DNA from: Winogradskyella sp. MH6 | GTDB taxonomy: Bacteria > Bacteroidota > Bacteroidia > Flavobacteriales > Flavobacteriaceae | Direction of reading: 5' to 3' | Length of the DNA: 64,000 nt | Assembly: GCF_022810765.1 (NCBI RefSeq) | Contig: NZ_CP094494.1 | Span: 1,984,001 to 2,048,000 of the forward strand | Shown here: in pieces, positions 57,567-64,000 of the stretch | Numbering within the stretch: the first letter of the stretch is position 1 | How the letters are laid out: each line of letters opens with the position of its first letter | The notes under the pieces: generated by a model | The model's input: the letters and a program-made list of their open reading frames with translations, nothing else | Database searches by the model: none | What the model was told of the DNA's origin: nothing | Translations under genes and position numbers: made by a program

Positions 57567-57582
57567 TTTATTAAATTAAATA

Positions 57583-57620
57583 GCAAAAAGCTTCATAATA
57601 ATACTATGAAGCTTTTTTGC
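57583..57620 (+). terminator. Rho-independent terminator after gltA
   Basis: GCAAAAAGCTTCATA pairs with TATGAAGCTTTTTTGC around a seven-base loop. T-rich on the right and A-rich on the left. Located only 11 bases before the next ATG. Confidence 0.85.
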
Positions 57621-57630
57621 GTTTTAAGTG

Positions 57631-58542
57631 ATGAAACTAAATATACAAAACGAAACGTCTCGTCTTAGGGCTGTTATCTTAGGAACAGCAGAGAGTAATG
57701 GACCAGTACCTTCAATTGAAGAAGCTTATGATCCAAAATCATTAGAGCATATAAAAGCAGGAACTTATCCAACTGAACAAGATATGGTCGCCGAAATGGA
57801 TGCGGTTGCTAAGGTATTTGAAAAATATGATGTTAAAGTTTACAGACCGAACATTATTAAAGAATGTAATCAAATCTTCACTAGAGATATTGGTTTTGTA
57901 ATAGATGATGTTTTTATTAAAGCAAATATACTACCTGATAGAGAAGAGGAGTTAAACGCTATTCAATATATTATAGATAAAATAGACAAGGATAAAGTAA
58001 CGCGTCCTCCAGAAGAAGTGCATATTGAGGGAGGTGATGTTATTGTTTGGAACGATCATATTTTTATTGGTACATATAGAGGTGAAGATTACTCAGATTA
58101 TATTGTTGCTAGAACTAACCAGGCAGGTGTAGATTATATAGCAAACAAGTTTCCTAATAAAACAGTAAAGAGTTTTAATCTTAGAAAATCGCAAACTAAT
58201 GCTATGGAAAATGCATTGCATTTAGATTGTTGTTTTCAGCCTATTGGAAAGAATAAAGCGATATTACATAAAAACGGATTTTTAGAGAAAGATGAATACG
58301 AATGGCTTGTCGATTTCTTTGGAAAGGATAACATTTTTGAAATTACAAAAGAAGAAATGTACCACATGAATAGTAATGTATTCTCTATTTCTGAAGATGT
58401 TATCATTTCAGAACAAAACTTTACCCGTTTAAATACTTGGTTGAGAGAAAATGGTTTTACTGTTGAAGAAGTACCTTATGGTGAGATTGCTAAACAAGAA
58501 GGGTTACTTCGTTGTTCAACTTTACCTTTGATAAGAGATTAA
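57631..58542 (+). CDS. Amidinotransferase/DDAH-fold enzyme
   Basis: Guanidino-group-modifying enzyme of the pentein superfamily, 303 residues. The catalytic set is visible: Asp/Glu in the IEGGDVIVW strand, the His of NALHLDCCF, and the C-terminal Cys in LLRCSTLPL. It resembles dimethylarginine dimethylaminohydrolase and arginine deiminase-type enzymes of Bacteroidota often labelled amidinotransferase; the exact substrate cannot be told. The ATG at 57631 follows an in-frame GTG. The stop codon is directly adjacent to the stop of the converging ACBP gene. Confidence 0.85.
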   Translation: MKLNIQNETSRLRAVILGTAESNGPVPSIEEAYDPKSLEHIKAGTYPTEQDMVAEMDAVAKVFEKYDVKVYRPNIIKECNQIFTRDIGFVIDDVFIKANILPDREEELNAIQYIIDKIDKDKVTRPPEEVHIEGGDVIVWNDHIFIGTYRGEDYSDYIVARTNQAGVDYIANKFPNKTVKSFNLRKSQTNAMENALHLDCCFQPIGKNKAILHKNGFLEKDEYEWLVDFFGKDNIFEITKEEMYHMNSNVFSISEDVIISEQNFTRLNTWLRENGFTVEEVPYGEIAKQEGLLRCSTLPLIRD

Positions 58543-58809
58543 TTATTCGCGGTATAGAAAGTACTTGTTCACCAGATCTATATACTCTTTTTTAGCTTCA
58601 TCTTGGCTAATGTTTTGTACTTGAAATAAAGCATTAGTCTTAAAAGCATTAATTATAGGTTTACGACTACTTGGTCTCCCATAATCGTTGGTTGCTTTTT
58701 TATAATAGGCATATAAGCGCAGTAAAAAGTCAGCAGGAAACGGTTCTGTATGCGCGTTAATACGATCTACAGCATCTTCAAACTCTTTATGTAGCTCTTC
58801 TGATGTCAT
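58543..58809 (-). CDS. Acyl-CoA-binding protein (ACBP)
   Basis: Small cytoplasmic protein of 88 residues matching the acyl-CoA-binding protein fold: four helices, with L-Y-A-Y-Y-K-K-A-T-N-D-Y-G at about 32-44 as the classic signature. ACBPs bind long-chain acyl-CoA and protect or ferry it. Here it is the last gene of a minus-strand lipid cluster with psd and cdsA, one base from psd, which supports a role in lipid supply. Confidence 0.9.
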   Translation of the reverse strand: MTSEELHKEFEDAVDRINAHTEPFPADFLLRLYAYYKKATNDYGRPSSRKPIINAFKTNALFQVQNISQDEAKKEYIDLVNKYFLYRE

Positions 58810-58810
58810 C

Positions 58811-59464
58811 CTATTTCATTTCGGCAATAATACTTTCTCCACCTCTTACTTTTTGGTTAAGCTCTACCTTAATCTCTGCATCTAAAGGTAAAAATAAATC
58901 TACTCTAGAGCCAAATTTTATAAATCCAGAATCTTCTCCTTGAACAGCTTTAGAATTTACAGTAGCGTAGTTAACAATACGTTTTGCAAGCGCTCCTGCA
59001 ATTTGACGATATAGCACTTTACCAAAACTTTCATTTTCGACGACAACAGTTGTACGCTCATTTTCTTCGCTAGCTTTTGGATGCCATGCTACCAAATATT
59101 TACCAGGATGGTATTTACTAAAACTTACATTTCCGCTTATAGGGTATCTTGTAACATGCACATTGATAGGAGACATAAATACAGAAACTTGTATACGCTT
59201 GTCTTTAAAAACTTCGTTTTCCATTACCTCCTCTATAACTACAACTTTACCATCAACGGGAGATAGAGCATGCTTTTCATTGGCATGAGTATGACGTTTA
59301 GGATTCCTGAAAAATTGAAGAATAAGAATAAAGAAAATAAGTATGGCTATCATTAAGCCCTTTCTGAGCCATTCATTAGTAACAAACTCGTCGATTAAAA
59401 AAAATGATCCTACAACAAGGACTAATGTAATAAATATAATTTTATGACCTTCTTTATGAAACAT
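58811..59464 (-). CDS. psd: Phosphatidylserine decarboxylase family protein
   Basis: Inner-membrane enzyme of 217 residues that makes phosphatidylethanolamine from phosphatidylserine. This is the short form. Two hydrophobic helices lie near 9-25 and 34-50, followed by the catalytic domain with LSPVDGKVVV, VFMSPINVHVTRYP and the self-cleavage site FIKFGSRVDLFLP (Gly-Ser becomes the pyruvoyl group). It overlaps cdsA by 11 bp. A pssA gene is not in this window. Confidence 0.93.
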   Translation of the reverse strand: MFHKEGHKIIFITLVLVVGSFFLIDEFVTNEWLRKGLMIAILIFFILILQFFRNPKRHTHANEKHALSPVDGKVVVIEEVMENEVFKDKRIQVSVFMSPINVHVTRYPISGNVSFSKYHPGKYLVAWHPKASEENERTTVVVENESFGKVLYRQIAGALAKRIVNYATVNSKAVQGEDSGFIKFGSRVDLFLPLDAEIKVELNQKVRGGESIIAEMK

Positions 59465-60275
59465 AGCTTAGTATTCTTAAAAACAAATATATAAATGGTG
59501 ACGCAAAGATAATACTATCTAGTCGGTCTAAAAGCCCTCCATGCCCAGGCATTATAACTCCACTATCTTTTACACCTGCTTGACGTTTAAATTTAGATTC
59601 TATTAAATCACCCAAAGTACCAAAGACACTCACAATAATTGCCATAATTAGCCAACTAGTAAAACCTAGAGTCTCAGTATATTTAGCAATGAAATAACTA
59701 GAAATACAAGCAAAAAATAATCCACCCAGAAAACCTTCAACAGTTTTTTTGGGTGATATACTTGGAAATAGTTTTTGTTTTCCAAAGTTTTTGCCAACTA
59801 AGTAGGCTGCACTATCGTTAACCCAAATGAGTATAAAGCCACCTAAAAGTAAAAGAGGTGTAAATACATTTTTATAATTAGCTATGAGTAGCATAAAAAT
59901 GAAACCACTGGTTAAATAGAACGTTGTTACAATAAAATTCTTGGAACTAAAAATAGGAATGCGTTTAGTCGTAAATAAATCCTTTATAAGAATTAAGTTA
60001 ACAAATATGGTGATTACCAATACAATCTGAATGGCTTCATCACTGCCAGATGTATTTTTATTCCAAAGGCATAAATACCAAAACCCACCAAAAAGTAAAA
60101 TGAAAATAATATACTGCGCAAAAGATTTTAGCTTAATTAGATTGCTGAATTCAGCTAAGCTTAAAATTCCAAATAATAGAAGTAAAGCAGTTAATGCATT
60201 TTGCATATACAAAGACCCAATGAGTAATAACACGTAGATAACGCCAGATATGGCTCTAATGGATAATTCTTTCAT
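59454..60275 (-). CDS. cdsA: Phosphatidate cytidylyltransferase (CDP-diglyceride synthase)
   Basis: Integral membrane enzyme of 273 residues that makes CDP-diacylglycerol, the branch point for phospholipid head groups. About seven helices; the family signature is seen near the C-terminus: SKFKRQAGVKDSG then MPGHGGLLDRLDS, with its Asp residues. A SPKKTVEGFLGG segment also fits. It overlaps the LUD gene by one base and psd by 11 bp, so the products CDP-DAG, PS and PE would be made by neighbouring genes. Confidence 0.95.
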   Translation of the reverse strand: MKELSIRAISGVIYVLLLIGSLYMQNALTALLLLFGILSLAEFSNLIKLKSFAQYIIFILLFGGFWYLCLWNKNTSGSDEAIQIVLVITIFVNLILIKDLFTTKRIPIFSSKNFIVTTFYLTSGFIFMLLIANYKNVFTPLLLLGGFILIWVNDSAAYLVGKNFGKQKLFPSISPKKTVEGFLGGLFFACISSYFIAKYTETLGFTSWLIMAIIVSVFGTLGDLIESKFKRQAGVKDSGVIMPGHGGLLDRLDSIIFASPFIYLFLRILSYVS

Positions 60276-60883
60276 TATAAGTCTTCTAATAGAAGTAGGT
60301 ATAGATTTTTTGCACTACTTCCATAGGTAAGAAAATCTTTGTCGTCCGCAGTTTTAAAATGCTTTATAGTGGTAATGTTTGTTGGGATTTTAGATTTGCT
60401 TTTTGCTTTAATGCCTTTTAAACCTTCACCTATATTTTCTGCAAATTGACTTGTTGTAGCATAGATTATAAAATGCTCAGGTAGCTCTTTGAGCTTTTTC
60501 TCAGCAATCTGGTTAGATGAAATTAGTAGGGAACCGTCATCAGAAATTAAGTATTCGCAGGTTGACAAAAAATACTTGCTTTCAGAAATTTTATTAGTAC
60601 TATTAAGCTTGATATCTTTAAACAAGTCTAGTAAACGTTCATCAATAACAAATACTTTATCGTTGTGCCATTGATTTTCATCTAAAATAGCATTGAAACT
60701 TTCCTTAACTTCATTCATATTTTCGCAATACAAGAACTTGCCTCCATTAGCCTTGAAGTTTATGGTAAAACGTTCGTCGGCAGGCAACTTAATTTCAGGC
60801 ATGTACTTGCCACGCTCTTGATTTGGTATTTGTTCTTCGGATTGATTTGATTTTTTTCCGAAGAGTTTACGAAATAAGCTCAT
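60275..60883 (-). CDS. LUD domain protein
   Basis: Protein of 202 residues resembling the LUD (LutB/LutC/YkgG) domain. The N-terminal 30 residues are basic and polar, then the beta-alpha fold (YLISDDGSLLISSNQIAEKKL, IIYATTSQFAENIGEGL). It lacks the iron-sulfur cysteines of LutB. LutC-type proteins help oxidise lactate in other bacteria, but here it leads a phospholipid operon (LUD-cdsA-psd-ACBP), an arrangement I recall as common in Flavobacteriaceae, so another function is possible. Confidence 0.85.
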   Translation of the reverse strand: MSLFRKLFGKKSNQSEEQIPNQERGKYMPEIKLPADERFTINFKANGGKFLYCENMNEVKESFNAILDENQWHNDKVFVIDERLLDLFKDIKLNSTNKISESKYFLSTCEYLISDDGSLLISSNQIAEKKLKELPEHFIIYATTSQFAENIGEGLKGIKAKSKSKIPTNITTIKHFKTADDKDFLTYGSSAKNLYLLLLEDL

Positions 60884-60920
60884 TCAACTGCTACTATTAA
60901 TCCTAGGTTAGTGCATTTCT

Positions 60921-60928
60921 CAAATATA
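60921..60928 (-). promoter_or_regulatory. Promoter -7 element for the lipid operon
   Basis: The minus strand reads TATATTTG, a perfect TAnnTTTG match, 38 bases upstream of the LUD start codon. It directly follows the T-run of the ftsH terminator. Confidence 0.65.
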
Positions 60929-60970
60929 AAAAAACTTAAATTAACATAAAGTCAATTTAAGTTTTTTATA
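60925..60970 (-). terminator. Terminator after ftsH
   Basis: AAAAACTTAAATT pairs with AATTTAAGTTTTT around an 11-base loop. T-runs stand on both sides, so it works on the minus strand for ftsH. Its last bases overlap the promoter of the next minus-strand operon. Confidence 0.85.
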
Positions 60971-60985
60971 TGATTGCAGTGTAGT

Positions 60986-62929
60986 TTATTCTTCTTCCTC
61001 TGCAATTATTTCTTCTTTGTCAAAAGCACGTTTTCCGAAGATTTTTTCAAGATTGTCCTTAAAAATTACTTCTTTATCTAACAGTACTTCAGCAAGTTCA
61101 GTAAGTTTGTCTTTGTTTTCTTCGAGAAGTTTTACTGCTCTTTCGTATTGCTTTTCTATAATATCAGAAATCTCTTTATCTATAAGCTCAGCAGTTTGCT
61201 CGCTATATGGTTTTGTAAATCCATATTCAGACTGACCCGAAGAATCGTAATACGTTAGGTTTCCTACCTTATCACTCAGTCCATAAATGGTAACCATAGC
61301 TCTAGCTTGCTTTGTTACTTTTTCTAAATCACTTAAAGCACCAGTAGAAATTTTACCAAAAATAACTTTCTCTGCAGCTCTGCCACCCAATGCAGCACAC
61401 ATTTCGTCTAACATTTGCTCTGGTCTTACAATAAGGCGTTCTTCTGGTAAATACCACGCAGCACCAAGAGAACGACCTCTAGGTACAATAGTGACTTTTA
61501 CTAAAGGCGCAGCATGCTCTAACATCCAGCTTATAGTGGCATGACCTGCTTCGTGAAAAGCAACGGCACGTTTTTCTTCTGGAGTTATAATTTTATTTTT
61601 CTTTTCTAATCCACCGATGATTCTATCAACAGCGTCTAAGAAATCTTGTTTGTTAACTGCTTTTTTACCTTTTCTTGCAGCAATTAAAGCGGCTTCATTA
61701 CAAACGTTAGCGATGTCAGCACCAGAGAAACCAGGTGTTTGCTTTGCTAGGAAATCTATATCTAAAGTCTCCTCTTTTTTAAGTGGACGTAAGTGTACTT
61801 CAAATATCTCTTTACGTTCTCTTACATCTGGAAGGTCAACATAAATTTGTCTATCAAATCGACCAGCACGCATTAATGCGCTATCTAAAACGTCTGCTCT
61901 GTTGGTTGCTGCTAACACAATAACATTTGTATTTGTGCCAAAACCATCCATTTCAGTTAATAACTGGTTTAATGTGTTTTCACGTTCATCATTAGAACCA
62001 GAGAAATTGTTTTTTCCTCTTGCTCTACCAATGGCATCAATTTCATCAATAAAAATAATTGATGGTGATTTTTCCTTAGCTTGTTTAAACAAATCTCTTA
62101 CACGAGAGGCTCCTACACCTACAAACATTTCTACGAAGTCCGAACCAGATAGTGAAAAGAAAGGCACTTTTGCTTCGCCTGCAACGGCTTTTGCTAATAA
62201 GGTTTTACCAGTTCCTGGAGGTCCTACAAGTAATGCACCTTTAGGAATTTTACCTCCAAGTGAGGTGTATTTTTCAGGAAACTTTAAAAAATCTACAATT
62301 TCTTGTACTTCTTCTTTAGCTCCTTCTAAACCTGCAACATCTTTAAAAGAAGTTTTAGTGTCTGATTTCTCATCGAAAAGTTTGGCTTTAGATTTTCCTA
62401 TGTTGAAAATCTGTCCGCCAGCTCCGCCACCTCCGCCAGAAGACATACGTCTCATTATAAAAATCCAAACACCTATAATTAAGATAAATGGTAGAAGTGT
62501 AAGTAGAAAATCTCCCCAAACGTTTTGCTCGGTTTCATACTCAACAACAGTGCTGAGATGATTCTCATCTATACTTTTTTTAATGTCTTTTTCGAAATTT
62601 TGAAGATCACCAAATTCAAATTTATAATTCGGAATTGGAGTTACCGAAGGAAGAATAGTATTTGGTTTCGACTTTTTGTGAATCTCTTCTTGTTGAGCTT
62701 CTTTAGTTAAATAAACTCTTGCTTCTCGCTTGTTTACAATTTCTACCTTAGCGACATCACCTTTATCCAAATATTCTATAAACTGTGAAGGGTTAATCTG
62801 TAAACCTGTAGATCCACCAAATCCACCAGAAAACAATTGAATTGATATGAATATAGCGATGATAACACCGTAAATCCAATACGGATTTACTTTTGGTTTT
62901 TTATTTAAATTTTTATTGTCTTTTGCCAT
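60986..62929 (-). CDS. ftsH: ATP-dependent zinc metalloprotease FtsH
   Basis: Membrane-anchored AAA+ protease of 647 residues that degrades unstable membrane and regulatory proteins. Two helices (about 20-36 and 137-157) frame a periplasmic domain. The AAA module has Walker A GPPGTGKT (Lys242), Walker B IIFIDEIDA and the second-region-of-homology RAGRFDRQIYVD. The peptidase has the zinc motif HEAGH (His459, Glu460, His463). The C-terminal tail is acidic. It follows rsfS on the minus strand by 53 bp and probably shares its transcript. Confidence 0.98.
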   Translation of the reverse strand: MAKDNKNLNKKPKVNPYWIYGVIIAIFISIQLFSGGFGGSTGLQINPSQFIEYLDKGDVAKVEIVNKREARVYLTKEAQQEEIHKKSKPNTILPSVTPIPNYKFEFGDLQNFEKDIKKSIDENHLSTVVEYETEQNVWGDFLLTLLPFILIIGVWIFIMRRMSSGGGGGAGGQIFNIGKSKAKLFDEKSDTKTSFKDVAGLEGAKEEVQEIVDFLKFPEKYTSLGGKIPKGALLVGPPGTGKTLLAKAVAGEAKVPFFSLSGSDFVEMFVGVGASRVRDLFKQAKEKSPSIIFIDEIDAIGRARGKNNFSGSNDERENTLNQLLTEMDGFGTNTNVIVLAATNRADVLDSALMRAGRFDRQIYVDLPDVRERKEIFEVHLRPLKKEETLDIDFLAKQTPGFSGADIANVCNEAALIAARKGKKAVNKQDFLDAVDRIIGGLEKKNKIITPEEKRAVAFHEAGHATISWMLEHAAPLVKVTIVPRGRSLGAAWYLPEERLIVRPEQMLDEMCAALGGRAAEKVIFGKISTGALSDLEKVTKQARAMVTIYGLSDKVGNLTYYDSSGQSEYGFTKPYSEQTAELIDKEISDIIEKQYERAVKLLEENKDKLTELAEVLLDKEVIFKDNLEKIFGKRAFDKEEIIAEEEE

Positions 62930-62982
62930 TTTTTTTGCCGTCTTTCGACTTCGCTCAAGATAAACTTCAGCGGTAATCTTTT

Positions 62983-63354
62983 TTAGTAACTTGTTTCTAT
63001 TTGCGTCATTTTAGCGTCTCCCCATAGACTTTCTATGTCGTAGTATTCTCTTATGTGTTTTTGGAACACATGTACTACAACATTTACATAATCCATTAAA
63101 ACCCATTCGGCATTATCTGTACCTTCAACATGCCAAGGTTTGTCTTTAGTGGTTTTGCTTACTAACTTTTGTATGGAGTTGACGATTGCGTTAACCTGTG
63201 TATTAGAAGTACCTTCACAAACTATAAAATAATCGCAAACCGTATTTTCAATATCTCTTAAATCTAAAATTGTAATTTCTTTTCCTTTAACCTCTTCTAT
63301 TCCAGCAATGATTGTGGTAATGAGTTGGTCTGCGCTAGTTTTTTCTTTCGTCAT
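62983..63354 (-). CDS. rsfS: Ribosomal silencing factor RsfS
   Basis: Small protein of 123 residues of the RsfS/Iojap family, which binds L14 and blocks subunit joining under starvation. Typical segments are LDLRDIENTVCDYFIVCEGTSNTQ, PWHVEGTDNAEWVLMDYVNVVVHVF and REYYDIESLWGDAK. Probably cotranscribed with ftsH. The start is followed upstream by a divergent promoter region shared with birA. Confidence 0.96.
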   Translation of the reverse strand: MTKEKTSADQLITTIIAGIEEVKGKEITILDLRDIENTVCDYFIVCEGTSNTQVNAIVNSIQKLVSKTTKDKPWHVEGTDNAEWVLMDYVNVVVHVFQKHIREYYDIESLWGDAKMTQIETSY

Positions 63355-63374
63355 TAAATTGAATTAAATTTATG

Positions 63375-63382
63375 CAAAGTTA
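63375..63382 (-). promoter_or_regulatory. Promoter -7 element for rsfS-ftsH
   Basis: The minus strand reads TAACTTTG, a perfect TAnnTTTG match, 21 bases upstream of the rsfS ATG. Confidence 0.55.
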
Positions 63383-63448
63383 TTATTTTTTTAGTTCTTG
63401 TAAACCCTAAATGTCATAAGAAAACTATAAAAATAGACCTTTATTTAC

Positions 63449-64000
63449 ATGTACATTATCAAACTTGATGCCATTGACTCCACAAACAGTTACCTTAAGG
63501 CTATGTCTGCGGTTAATCTGCCAAAGGATTTTACGGTTGTTGTTGCTAACCATCAAACGCAAGGGAGAGGACAAATGGGTACAATATGGCAAACGGAAGA
63601 TGGTAAAAACCTTACGGCTAGTGTGTTTAAAGAGGTAGGTTCTATTGCAATAGAAAAGCAGTTCTATATAAGTATGGTTGTAGCTATATCAATTTGTAAG
63701 GCGCTAGATTACTTAAAAATCCCGAAATTATCTATAAAATGGCCTAACGACATTTTGTCAGCAAATAAAAAAATTTGTGGTATTCTTATAGAAAATGTGA
63801 TTAAACAAAATCAACTTAAAGGTTCTATCATTGGATTTGGATTAAACGTTAATCAAAAACATTTTGATAATTTACCTAAAGCATCATCTATGAATTTGCT
63901 TACTGGAATTGTTTATGATAGGGATGAAATTCTATCTGGTATTCTAACTGAGCTTCAAGCGTATTTCAAACTTTTAGATGCTAAAAACTATTCCGAAATA
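63449..64000 (+). CDS. birA: Biotin--[acetyl-CoA-carboxylase] ligase, 3' end outside window
   Basis: Biotin protein ligase of the short, monofunctional kind (no N-terminal DNA-binding domain), read for 184 codons up to the window edge with no stop. The start MYIIKLDAIDSTNSYLK carries the D-S-T-N biotin-binding signature. QTQGRGQMGTIWQTEDG is the ATP/biotinyl-AMP loop (G-R-G-Q), KWPNDIL and the K-x-x-G-I-L-I-E strand complete the catalytic core, followed by GFGLNVNQ. It attaches biotin to acetyl-CoA carboxylase. Divergent from rsfS; no helix-turn-helix, so it is unlikely to be a repressor. Confidence 0.93.
   Translation, partial: MYIIKLDAIDSTNSYLKAMSAVNLPKDFTVVVANHQTQGRGQMGTIWQTEDGKNLTASVFKEVGSIAIEKQFYISMVVAISICKALDYLKIPKLSIKWPNDILSANKKICGILIENVIKQNQLKGSIIGFGLNVNQKHFDNLPKASSMNLLTGIVYDRDEILSGILTELQAYFKLLDAKNYSEI

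Noticed and set aside
61902..62561. 219-codon open frame antisense to ftsH
   Set aside because: It is a shadow of the conserved ftsH reading frame (Walker motifs, HEAGH), has no promoter or family features, and a low-complexity composition caused by the sense codons.
63355..63448. tRNA or small RNA in the rsfS-birA gap
   Set aside because: No cloverleaf or conserved RNA motif; only promoter-like A/T-rich sequence.

Overview
The window looks like a chromosomal segment of an AT-rich member of the Flavobacteriaceae (Bacteroidota). Four things support this. Many genes are preceded by the Bacteroidota promoter element TAnnTTTG, and Shine-Dalgarno sequences are scarce. Two proteins carry type IX secretion (T9SS) C-terminal sorting domains. 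There is a very large alpha-2-macroglobulin with a thioester. The str/S10/spc/alpha ribosomal super-operon has the order usual for this phylum. The genus cannot be fixed from sequence alone; marine genera such as Winogradskyella or Olleya are plausible.

Layout. 1-8.7 kb: a truncated K+ channel, a DUF4136 lipoprotein, an SDR oxidoreductase, a DoxX protein and the 2052-residue alpha-2-macroglobulin. 8.8-15 kb: a TPR protein, then a TetR regulator, an ABC-type inner-membrane protein with a degenerate ATPase domain, a HlyD adaptor and a TolC channel in one operon. 15-18.5 kb: an Mpl-type Mur ligase, an MscS channel and an unknown membrane protein, separated by small palindromic repeats. 18.5-22.7 kb: an accessory stretch with two single-gene cassette-like units on the minus strand. 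Their boundary sequences are related, and a T9SS-exported FG-GAP protein lies between them on the plus strand. 22.7-35.7 kb: household genes (PLP enzyme, PaiB-like flavoprotein, RadC, deacetylase-like protein, YjjG-type phosphatase, RarA, rhomboid protease, RlmB) plus an exported arylsulfotransferase-like protein and a BamA-like outer-membrane protein.

35.8-53.4 kb: the ribosomal super-operon rpsL-rpsG-fusA-rpsJ-rplCDWB-rpsS-rplV-rpsC-rplP-rpmC-rpsQ-rplNXE-rpsNH-rplFR-rpsE-rpmD-rplO-secY-infA-rpmJ-rpsMKD-rpoA-rplQ. Its spacers hold a strong hairpin between rpsJ and rplC, two copies of an 85-bp repeat flanking rpsM, and a terminator that runs directly into a promoter before rpsD. 53.5-64 kb: carA, eno, gltA and an amidinotransferase-fold enzyme, with strong terminators after carA, eno and gltA. 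Then come a minus-strand phospholipid cluster (LUD protein, cdsA, psd, acyl-CoA-binding protein), rsfS-ftsH, and the start of birA cut by the window end.

Most of the window is ordinary core genome. The parts most worth a second look are the cassette-like units at 18.5-22.7 kb, whose flanking inverted cores differ between units but match within each unit, and the degenerate ATPase of the tripartite export operon. I saw no tRNA, rRNA, CRISPR array, integrase or transposase.
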